In this document: in pieces, positions 53,715-60,208 of the stretch | Layout: each line of letters begins with the position of its first letter | Position numbering within the stretch: position 1 is the first letter of the stretch | Notes under the pieces: generated by a model | Databases searched by the model: none | Seen by the model: only the letters and a program-made list of their open reading frames with translations | Told to the model about the DNA's origin: nothing | Assembly: GCF_014648515.1 (NCBI RefSeq) | Contig: NZ_BMRG01000003.1 | Coordinates: 175,664 to 235,871, forward strand | Length of the DNA stretch: 60,208 nucleotides | Origin: Saccharothrix coeruleofusca | GTDB taxonomy: Bacteria; Actinomycetota; Actinomycetes; Mycobacteriales; Pseudonocardiaceae | Reading direction: 5' to 3' | Translations under genes and position numbers: made by a program

Positions 53715-54589
53715 CGCCGGCCGACGGAATCCCGGCCGACGGAACCCCTGTCGACGGAAGCCAGGTCGACGGGATGCCGGGGTTCGCGCACCGCTACGCC
53801 GAGGTCAACGGCACCCGCCTGCACTACGTCATCGGCGGGGAGGGGCCGGTGGTGGTCCTGCTGCACGGCTGGCCGTTCACCTGGCGGGAGTGGCGGCCGA
53901 CGATGCCGCTCCTGGCCGAGGCGGGTTTCACGGTCGTCGCGCCGGACCTGCGCGGCATCGGCGACTCGGCGAAACCGGCCACCGGCTACACCAAGCGCGA
54001 GGTCGCCGAGGACCTGCACCAGCTGGGGCTGGGGTCGGTGCGCGTCGTGGGCGCGGACATCGGCGCGATGGTCGCGCACGCCTGGGCCGCCGCCTACCCG
54101 CAGGAGGTGCGGCGGCTGGTGCTGGCCGAGTCGGTCCTGCCCGGCTACGGCCTGGAGGAGGCGATGAACCCGGCCACCGGCGGCTACTGGCACTTCGGCT
54201 TCCACATGCAGGTGGACCTGGCCGAGCAGCTCACCGAGGGCAAGGAGGCCGCCTACCTGGAGCGGATGTGGGCGCTGATGGCGCCCGGCGGTGTGCCCGA
54301 CGCCGAGGAGCAGCTGCGCGCCTACCGCGCGCCGGGCGGGATGCGCGGCGGGTTCCAGCACTACGCGACGCTGCTGGAGGACGGCGCGGCGATCCGCGCG
54401 GCCCCGCCGCTGCCGATGCCGGTGCTCGTGCTCAACGGCGAGCACGGCCTGCCGCAGGAGCCGCTGCTGGCCGGGGCGCGGCGGGCGGCGCTGGACGTGC
54501 GGGCCGACGTCGTGCCCGGCAGCGCGCACTGCCTCGGCGCGGGCAACCCGCGCCGGCTGGCGACCAGGCTCGCGGAGTTCTTCGCCTGA
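53711..54589 (+). CDS. Epoxide hydrolase-like alpha/beta hydrolase
   Basis: Predicted 292 aa. VVLLHGWPFTWREWRPTM carries the HGWP oxyanion motif, and VVGADIGAMVAHAWAA has an Asp nucleophile (GADIG) instead of Ser, as in epoxide hydrolases and haloalkane dehalogenases; the C-terminal His is in GSAHCLGAG. A four-fold 15-bp tandem repeat (53720-53779) encodes an N-terminal xDGxP-like extension not seen in most homologues. ATG 53711 overlaps the SDR stop. Under the same MarR control. Confidence 0.85.
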   Translation: MTPADGIPADGTPVDGSQVDGMPGFAHRYAEVNGTRLHYVIGGEGPVVVLLHGWPFTWREWRPTMPLLAEAGFTVVAPDLRGIGDSAKPATGYTKREVAEDLHQLGLGSVRVVGADIGAMVAHAWAAAYPQEVRRLVLAESVLPGYGLEEAMNPATGGYWHFGFHMQVDLAEQLTEGKEAAYLERMWALMAPGGVPDAEEQLRAYRAPGGMRGGFQHYATLLEDGAAIRAAPPLPMPVLVLNGEHGLPQEPLLAGARRAALDVRADVVPGSAHCLGAGNPRRLATRLAEFFA

Positions 54590-54612
54590 GCGCGGGAAGG
54601 CGGGGGAAAGCC

Positions 54613-54644
54613 GAAGGGCCCCGGAGCACGCTCCGGGGCCCTTC
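54613..54644. terminator. Bidirectional hairpin terminator
   Basis: GAAGGGCCCCGGAG (54613-54626) pairs perfectly with 54631-54644 around CACG, between the convergent hydrolase and rpmB genes. Confidence 0.82.
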
Positions 54645-54662
54645 GCTACGCGTGACGCGGTC

Positions 54663-54854
54663 TCAGCCGCGCACCACCTTGCCCGCCTTCAGGCAGGAGG
54701 TGCACACGTTCAGCCGCTGGCGCGTCGACGACGAGACCTTCGCGCGCACGGTCTGGATGTTCGGGTTCCACCGGCGGTTGGTGCGTCGGTGGGAGTGCGA
54801 GACCGACTTGCCGAAGCCCGGCCCCTTGCCACAGACGTCGCACACGGCAGCCAC
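54663..54854 (-). CDS. rpmB: 50S ribosomal protein L28
   Basis: Predicted 63 aa, [20 protein letters not shown] then [20 protein letters not shown]. Two CxxC pairs (CDVC, CTSC) make it the zinc-binding form. GTG 54854 has AAGGAG eight bases upstream; an in-frame GTG at 54863 would leave no spacing to that ribosome site. Divergent from the DAK2 gene, as in M. tuberculosis. Confidence 0.95.
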   Translation of the reverse strand: MAAVCDVCGKGPGFGKSVSHSHRRTNRRWNPNIQTVRAKVSSSTRQRLNVCTSCLKAGKVVRG

Positions 54855-55001
54855 GTCAGCCACTCCTTAAGGTTTCTCCAGCGGTACTCACGCCCCGGCG
54901 GGCGCGCAAGCGTGCACAAGCCTCAGCCGGGCATGGCAACCTGGACAGACTAGCCGGTGTGCCGCGCGGCCACCAAACCGGGTTCGAATACCCTGCCCGC
55001 T

Positions 55002-56600
55002 GTGCAGGCTCTCGACGCGGTCGCGGTGCGCCAGTGGGCGAACGCCTGCGTGCGCTCGCTGGACGCGAACCGGGAGGACATCGACCGGATCAACGTCTTC
55101 CCCGTCCCCGACGGCGACACCGGCACGAACCTGCTGCAGACCATGCGCAGCGCGCTGGACTCGCTGCTGCGCACCCCCGGCGACTCGGTGGGCGCGGCGC
55201 TGGCCGCGCTGGCGCGGGGCGCGCTGGCGGGCGCGCGGGGCAACTCCGGGGTGATCCTGTCCCAGGTGCTGCGCGGCTTGGCCGAGGCGGCGCAGGGCGC
55301 GTCCACGGCCTCCGGCGCTGCGCTGCGCGACGCCCTGCTCAGGGCCGACGAGCTGGCCACCGCGGCGGTGTCCAGGCCGGTGCCCGGCACCGTGCTGACC
55401 GTGCTGCGCGCCGCCGCCGAGGCCGCCCGCGACGCGGGCTCCGACGACCTGGACCAGGTGGTCACCGCCGCGGCCAAGGCGGGCGCGGCGGCGCTGGCCG
55501 AGACCCCGCGCCAGCTCGCGGTGCTGGCCAGGGCGGGCGTGGTCGACGCGGGCGGGCGCGGCCTGGTCGTGCTGCTGGACACCCTCGCCGCGGTCATCAC
55601 CGGCCGCGAGCAGCCACCGCCGCCGGTCACGCCGGTGCTGCCCCGCCCGCCCGAAGCCCTCACCACGGCCCGCGAGGCCGGGTCGGCCGACTACGAGTAC
55701 GAGGTCATGTACCTGCTCGACGGCCTGGACGACCCCGAGCCGCTCAGGACCGCCCTGGAGGGGCTGGGCGACTGCGTCTCCGTGGTCGGCGACGGCAACG
55801 GCCTGTGGACCGTCCACGTGCACTGCAACGACATCGGCGCGGCCGTCGAGGCGGGTGTCGAGGCGGGCAGGCCGCACCGCATCACCGTCGCCAGGTTCGC
55901 CGACCAGGTCGCCGCCCAGGCCGCCCGCTTCTCCCGCGACCGGGCCGTGGTGGCGCTGGTGGAGGGCGACGGCGTGGCCGAGCTGTTCCGCGCGGAGGGC
56001 GCGGCCGTGCTGCGGCCGGACGGCCCGGTCCCGCCCGCCGACCTGCTCGCCCTGATCACCGGCACCCGCGCCCGCCACGTCACCGTCCTGCCCTGCGCCG
56101 AGGGCGTGCGCGCACCGCTGGACGAGGCCGTCTCCCAGGCCGTCGCGGCGGGCCAGGACGTGGTCGTGGTGCCCACCTCCTCCCCGGTGCAGGCGCTGGC
56201 CGCGCTGGCGGTGCACGACCCCGCCCGGCGCGCGGGCGACGACGTGGTGGCGATGGCCGAGGCCGCCGCCGCCACCCGCTGGGGCCGCGTCGAGGTCTGC
56301 CAGAGCGAGGCGATCACCTGGGTCGGCCGCTGCCGCCCCGGCGACCTGCTCGCCGTGCTCGACGGCGACGTGGTGCGCGTCCAGCCCGAGCCCGCCGACG
56401 TCGCCGGGCTGGCCCGCCTGCTGGTGGACCGGATGCTGGCGGCGGGCGGCGAGCTGGTCACCGCGCTGCTGGGCGCGGACGCCCCCGAAGACCTGGACCG
56501 CGTGCTGGAGGAGCACCTGCGCGCCGCCCACCCGGAAGTCGAGCTGGTCCGCTACCCCGGCGGGCAGGCCGACGCGCTGCTGATTGTCGGTGTCGAGTAG
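55002..56600 (+). CDS. DAK2-domain kinase (FakA/YloV-like)
   Basis: Predicted 532 aa. The N-terminal DhaL-type ATP-binding domain has VFPVPDGDTGTNLLQTM (Mg/ATP Asp cluster) and GARGNSGVILSQVLRG; the C-terminal half (from about 235, YEYEVMYLLDG onward) is the DAK1/DegV-like domain. FakA proteins phosphorylate fatty acids held by FakB in Firmicutes; the substrate in actinobacteria is uncertain. GTG 55002 is seven bases after TACCCT; an upstream GTG at 54957 is an alternative. It is 14 bp before recG, which is usual. Confidence 0.9.
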   Translation: MQALDAVAVRQWANACVRSLDANREDIDRINVFPVPDGDTGTNLLQTMRSALDSLLRTPGDSVGAALAALARGALAGARGNSGVILSQVLRGLAEAAQGASTASGAALRDALLRADELATAAVSRPVPGTVLTVLRAAAEAARDAGSDDLDQVVTAAAKAGAAALAETPRQLAVLARAGVVDAGGRGLVVLLDTLAAVITGREQPPPPVTPVLPRPPEALTTAREAGSADYEYEVMYLLDGLDDPEPLRTALEGLGDCVSVVGDGNGLWTVHVHCNDIGAAVEAGVEAGRPHRITVARFADQVAAQAARFSRDRAVVALVEGDGVAELFRAEGAAVLRPDGPVPPADLLALITGTRARHVTVLPCAEGVRAPLDEAVSQAVAAGQDVVVVPTSSPVQALAALAVHDPARRAGDDVVAMAEAAAATRWGRVEVCQSEAITWVGRCRPGDLLAVLDGDVVRVQPEPADVAGLARLLVDRMLAAGGELVTALLGADAPEDLDRVLEEHLRAAHPEVELVRYPGGQADALLIVGVE

Positions 56601-56614
56601 TTGAATGGGCCGCG

Positions 56615-58831
56615 ATGACGACCTTCGACGACAAGCTGGTCCCGCTGCTGGGCAAGAAGAGCGCGGACGCGCTGGAGGCCGGGCTCGGCCTGACCACGGT
56701 CGGTGAGCTGCTGCGCCACTACCCGCGCCGCTACGACGAGCGGGGCAAGCTCACCGAGATCGCCGGGCTGGAGCTGGGCGAGCACGTCACCGTGCAGGCG
56801 AAGGTCAAGAGCGCCCGGCAGCGCCGGATGAAGAGCCGCAGCGGCGAGCTGCTCGAAGCGGTCATCACCGACGGCACCAGCGACCTGCACCTGGTCTTCT
56901 TCGGCCGGGGCTCGCGCAAGGTCGAGCGCGAGCTGCTGCCCGGCCGCAAGGCCATGTTCGCGGGCAAGGTCGGCGTGTTCAACGGCAAGCTCCAGCTCGC
57001 CCACCCCGACTACGAGATCCTCGACGGCGCGGAGGGCGGCGCGGACGGCGGCGTGGCGAGCGGCGCGGACAACGCCGCGGCGTCGAAGTTCGCCGAGGCG
57101 TTCATCCCGGTCTACCCGGCCGCGCAGGGCATCCAGTCCTGGAACATCGCCCGCTGCGTCGAGCAGGTGCTGGCGGTGTGGGACGGCGTGCCCGACGAGC
57201 AGGACCCGCTGCCGCCGTCGCTGCGCGCCGAGCGGGGGCTGGTGCCGCTGGAGAAGGCGCTGCGCGACATCCACCGCCCGGACGGCTGGGCCGCCGTCGC
57301 CGTGGCGCAGCAGCGGCTCAAGTGGGACGAGGCGATGGCCGTGCAGCTGGCGCTGGCCCAGCGCCGCCGCTCCGCCACCGCCCGCCCCGCGCCCGCCTGC
57401 CCGCCGCGCGATGGCCTGATCCGCGACGCCTTCGACGCGCGGCTGCCGTTTCAGCTCACCGCGGGGCAGCGCGAGGTGGGCGAGCAGATCGCCCGCGACC
57501 TGTCCGGCGAGCACCCGATGAACCGCCTGCTGCAGGGCGAGGTGGGCTCGGGCAAGACGATGGTGGCGCTGCGGGCCATGCTGCAGGTGGTCGACGCGGG
57601 CCGCCAGGCGGCCATGCTCGCGCCCACGGAGGTGCTGGCCGCGCAGCACGCCCGCTCGCTGCGCGACCTGCTGGGCGACCTGGCGCAGGCCGGGGAGCTG
57701 GGCGGCGCCGAGCACGCCACGCGGGTGACGCTGCTCACCGGCTCGATGCCCGCCGCGCAGCGCAAGAAGGCGCTGCTGGAGATCGTGACCGGGCAGGCGG
57801 GCATCGTCGTCGGCACGCATGCGCTGATCCAGGACAAGGTGGAGTTCGCCGACCTCGGGCTGGTCGTGGTGGACGAGCAGCACCGCTTCGGCGTCGAGCA
57901 GCGGGCGGCGCTCAGCGGCCGGGCGGGCGGGGTCACCCCGCACGTGCTGGTGATGACGGCCACGCCGATCCCGCGCACGGTGGCCATGACGGTCTACGGC
58001 GACCTGGAGGTCTCCGCGCTGCGCGAGCTGCCGCAGGGGCGTTCGCCGATCAGCACGTCGGTGGTGCCGGTGGCGGAGAAGCCGCAGTGGCTGGACCGGG
58101 CGTGGCAGCGCATCCACGAGGAGGTGGCCAAGGGCCACCAGGTGTACGTGGTGTGCCCGCGCATCGGCGACGGCGAGTCCGACGGGGAGGAGCCGCCCAA
58201 GGGCGAGGACGACCGCCGCCCGCCGCTGGCGGTGGTGGACGTGGCCAACCGGCTGGCCGCCGGGCCGCTGAAGGGGCTGCGCGTCGACATCCTGCACGGC
58301 CGGATGGCCCCGGACGACAAGGACGCCGTGATGCGCGCGTTCGCGGCGAACGAGGTGCAGGTGCTGGTCGCCACGACCGTGGTCGAGGTCGGCGTGAACG
58401 TGCCGAACGCGACGGTCATGGTGATCATGGACGCGGACCGGTTCGGCGTCAGCCAGCTGCACCAGCTGCGCGGGCGGGTCGGCCGGGGCAGCGCGCCGGG
58501 GCTGTGCCTGCTGGTGACGGAGGTGCCCGAGGGCACGTCGACGATGCAGCGGCTGCGCGCGGTGGAGTCCACGCTGGACGGTTTCGAGCTGGCCCAGCTG
58601 GACCTGGAGCTGCGCCGGGAGGGCGACATCCTGGGCGCCGCGCAGTCGGGCACGCGCAGCGGGCTGAAGATGCTGTCGCTGCTGCGCGACGAGGACGTGA
58701 TCACCGCGGCCCGCGCGGTGGCGCAGCGGGTCGTGGACGAGGACCCGGACCTGCGCGCCCACCCCGGTCTGGCGTCGCTGGTGGCGGGGCTGCTGGACGA
58801 GGAGCGGGCGGAGTACCTGGAGAAGGCGTAG
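56615..58831 (+). CDS. recG: ATP-dependent DNA helicase RecG
   Basis: Predicted 738 aa. It reverses stalled replication forks and unwinds branched DNA. An N-terminal wedge (OB) domain (GEHVTVQAKVKSARQRRMKS) precedes the SF2 motor: Walker A LLQGEVGSGKTMVAL (about 308), motif II DEQHRFG, motif III MTATPIPRT and motif VI QLRGRVGRG. All are intact. ATG 56615. Confidence 0.96.
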   Translation: MTTFDDKLVPLLGKKSADALEAGLGLTTVGELLRHYPRRYDERGKLTEIAGLELGEHVTVQAKVKSARQRRMKSRSGELLEAVITDGTSDLHLVFFGRGSRKVERELLPGRKAMFAGKVGVFNGKLQLAHPDYEILDGAEGGADGGVASGADNAAASKFAEAFIPVYPAAQGIQSWNIARCVEQVLAVWDGVPDEQDPLPPSLRAERGLVPLEKALRDIHRPDGWAAVAVAQQRLKWDEAMAVQLALAQRRRSATARPAPACPPRDGLIRDAFDARLPFQLTAGQREVGEQIARDLSGEHPMNRLLQGEVGSGKTMVALRAMLQVVDAGRQAAMLAPTEVLAAQHARSLRDLLGDLAQAGELGGAEHATRVTLLTGSMPAAQRKKALLEIVTGQAGIVVGTHALIQDKVEFADLGLVVVDEQHRFGVEQRAALSGRAGGVTPHVLVMTATPIPRTVAMTVYGDLEVSALRELPQGRSPISTSVVPVAEKPQWLDRAWQRIHEEVAKGHQVYVVCPRIGDGESDGEEPPKGEDDRRPPLAVVDVANRLAAGPLKGLRVDILHGRMAPDDKDAVMRAFAANEVQVLVATTVVEVGVNVPNATVMVIMDADRFGVSQLHQLRGRVGRGSAPGLCLLVTEVPEGTSTMQRLRAVESTLDGFELAQLDLELRREGDILGAAQSGTRSGLKMLSLLRDEDVITAARAVAQRVVDEDPDLRAHPGLASLVAGLLDEERAEYLEKA

Positions 58832-58850
58832 CGGGTATCGTCGTGCGACT

Positions 58851-59654
58851 GTGCGCCGCCTGCTGCTGCTCCTCGTGCCGTTCCTGCCGCTCGCCTGCTC
58901 CGCCGAGCAGGCGCCGCCCGCGCCCACGTCCGCGGTGGTCGACGAGCTGGCCGCGCTGGCGGAGAAGGTCGACGCGCGCCGGGCGGAGCTGAGGACGGCC
59001 AGGTTCCACACCGAGGGGTTCGCCTCCGACGGCGAGGCGACCGAGGTCGGCAACGTGGTGGACGGGGCGCTGCGGCAGGACCCCGAGGGGCTGGTCGGCA
59101 GCATGAGCATGGACGTCACCACCGGCGGGCAGTCGCGCCGGATCGACCTGGTGATCGTCCGCGACGGCATGTACGTCAGCGTGGCGGGCGCGCCGATGCC
59201 CGAGGGCAAGAAGTGGGGCTACTACACCGAGCAGAACAGCGGTGACCTGTCCGCGCTGCTGCGCGGGTTCGGGCCGGGGTCGACCGTCGGCGCGGAGCTG
59301 GACTACGTGCAGCCGCGCGCGGCGGCCATCGTCGGCAAGGGGGAGGAGGAGCTGGACGGCACCCCGGTCACCCGCTACGACCTGGTGGTGGACCCGGTGA
59401 AGATGGCCAAGGTGATCGAGGACCCGGACATCCAGCTCCAGCACGCCCAGCTCGCCGAGCACGGGGTGGCCATCCGCGCCACCGTCCGGGTCGACGCCAC
59501 CGGCGCGCCGCTGCAGGCGGAGTACCGGTTCGAGCTGGACGGGAAGGTGGTCAAGCGGTCCGCCACCCGGTTCCGCGACTGGGGGCAGCCCATCGACATC
59601 CCGGTGCCGCCCGAGGCCGAGGTCGTCCCGGCCGACCAGCTCCCCTCGCGGTGA
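58851..59654 (+). CDS. LppX/LprG-like lipoprotein
   Basis: Predicted 267-aa lipoprotein. Signal MRRLLLLLVPFLPLACSAEQ with lipobox PLAC (Cys16), then a beta-barrel-half body resembling LppX_LprAFG (GSMSMDVTTGGQSRRIDLVI, DGTPVTRYDLVVD). Such proteins carry lipids across the envelope in mycobacteria; here the function is inferred only by family resemblance. GTG 58851, nine bases after TATCGT, 20 bp after recG. Confidence 0.75.
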   Translation: MRRLLLLLVPFLPLACSAEQAPPAPTSAVVDELAALAEKVDARRAELRTARFHTEGFASDGEATEVGNVVDGALRQDPEGLVGSMSMDVTTGGQSRRIDLVIVRDGMYVSVAGAPMPEGKKWGYYTEQNSGDLSALLRGFGPGSTVGAELDYVQPRAAAIVGKGEEELDGTPVTRYDLVVDPVKMAKVIEDPDIQLQHAQLAEHGVAIRATVRVDATGAPLQAEYRFELDGKVVKRSATRFRDWGQPIDIPVPPEAEVVPADQLPSR

Positions 59655-59664
59655 CCTCCGGGGG

Positions 59665-60208
59665 CTACGCCTTCTTGGCCGCGCCCTTGTTCTCGGGGGC
59701 GTTCCTGGGGGCGTTCTCTGGGGCCGACTTGGCGGCCTCCGCCTCGGGGGCAGCCTTGTCGCCCGACTTGGGCTGCACCTTCGGCCTGGGCAGCTGCTTG
59801 GTCGGCTGGTCCTCGGGGGCTTCCTCGATCGGCGTGAGCGATCCCACAGCCTGCGCCACCGCCGCCTGAGCCGCCGCGAACTGCTCGGTCAGCGACTTGT
59901 GCAGCTGCTTGAGCTCGGCCAGCTTCTGGTCGGCCGCGGTGATCCGCCTGGCCGCGTGCGCGTCGGCGTCGCGGACCGCCCGCTCGGCCTTGGCCAGCGC
60001 GTCGGACTCCAGCTCGGCGATCTGCTTCTCGGTCTCCGCGCGCAGCGCGGCGGCCTCCTCGCGGGCGGCGGCCAGCAGCCGGGACGCCTCGGCCTTGGCC
60101 TCGACGACGTGCGCCTCGTGCTCCTTGCGCAGCGTGGCGCGCAGCTCGTCGTACTCCTTGTCCAGGTCGTCGTGGTAGCCCTTGTACTTCTGCTCCAGCT
60201 CGGCGCGC
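59665..60208 (-). CDS. Coiled-coil protein, C-terminal part (cut by window edge)
   Basis: The minus-strand frame is open to the end of the window, at least 180 codons. It encodes a long charged coiled coil with heptad-like ELE/LRK/AEA runs (AELEQKYKGYHDDLDKEYDE ... AELKQLHKSLTEQFAAAQAA) and a disordered Pro/Ala/Lys tail ending NKGAAKKA. The start is beyond the right edge. It resembles DivIVA/Wag31- or filament-type cytoskeletal proteins, but the defining N-terminus is not visible, so I do not name it. Confidence 0.72.
   Translation of the reverse strand, partial: RAELEQKYKGYHDDLDKEYDELRATLRKEHEAHVVEAKAEASRLLAAAREEAAALRAETEKQIAELESDALAKAERAVRDADAHAARRITAADQKLAELKQLHKSLTEQFAAAQAAVAQAVGSLTPIEEAPEDQPTKQLPRPKVQPKSGDKAAPEAEAAKSAPENAPRNAPENKGAAKKA

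Noticed and set aside
54959-56600. A long second frame across the DAK2 gene that continues into recG, making a 1290-aa ORF
   Set aside because: The part before 56615 is a Gly/Arg/Pro-rich shadow of the DAK2 gene; only the RecG part has real motifs.

Overview
The window looks like a chromosomal core segment of a high-GC filamentous actinomycete, most likely order Pseudonocardiales (Actinosynnema/Saccharothrix-like). The reasons are very high third-position GC in every gene, many GTG and TTG starts, many apparently leaderless starts, an HU protein with a long Lys/Ala tail, a MutT1-type NUDIX-phosphatase fusion, CofC and a DUF397 protein. From memory, the gene order ilvB-ilvN-ilvC-serA-leuB-gltX-(IclR)-leuC-leuD-hup-mutT1-ppk-cofC-gpsA-ddl-DUF3515-thiL-ung-rpmB-DAK-recG matches the M. 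tuberculosis Rv2973c-Rv3003c block. Species placement is inference.

Layout. 0.2-4.6 kb: a minus-strand trio (hypothetical, glucose/sorbosone dehydrogenase-like lipoprotein, alpha/beta hydrolase) divergent from a 2-hydroxyacid dehydrogenase and a DoxX protein. 4.6-13.5 kb: ilvD, VKOR and PH-domain genes on minus; on plus the ilvB-ilvN-ilvC operon behind a Leu/Val leader-peptide attenuator, a DUF397 protein and serA. 13.7-18.3 kb: a secreted subtilase and leuB. 18.6-21.5 kb: a cobalamin riboswitch followed by a B12-type ABC importer. 21.6-24.2 kb: citramalate synthase (cimA) behind an Ile leader-peptide attenuator, then an FAA hydrolase. 24.2-28.3 kb: FAD monooxygenase, gltX, HAD hydrolase, tRNA-Gln and tRNA-Glu. 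28.9-32.7 kb: ndgR-type regulator divergent from leuC-leuD, then hup. 33.2-45.9 kb: mutT1, ppk, an LVIVD-type secreted protein, cofC, plsC, gpsA, a cystathionine lyase/synthase-type enzyme, a Cys-containing leader peptide, cysteine dioxygenase, a PPOX/MocR pair and ddl. 46.3-60.2 kb: DUF3515, Lrp domain, thiL, GNAT, gamma carbonic anhydrase, ung, an ABC exporter pair, a MarR-controlled SDR/epoxide-hydrolase pair, rpmB, DAK2, recG, a lipoprotein and a truncated coiled-coil gene.

Functionally this is a branched-chain amino-acid and serine region (ilvBNC, ilvD, serA, leuB, cimA, leuCD) in which different operons carry different controls: Leu/Val attenuation (ilvB), Ile attenuation (cimA), a possible translated mini-ORF (leuB) and an IclR repressor operator (leuCD).

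The most unusual content is intergenic. A composite element of about 0.4 kb with 32-bp terminal inverted repeats occurs four times (1-229, 18321-18578, 28367-28876, 45917-46339), one copy carrying a nested palindromic insertion. A related family of TACTACCC-type hairpins sits at gene ends (11472-11581, 38394-38441, 42555-42659), once filling a convergent gap exactly. No transposase, phage gene or CRISPR array is visible.
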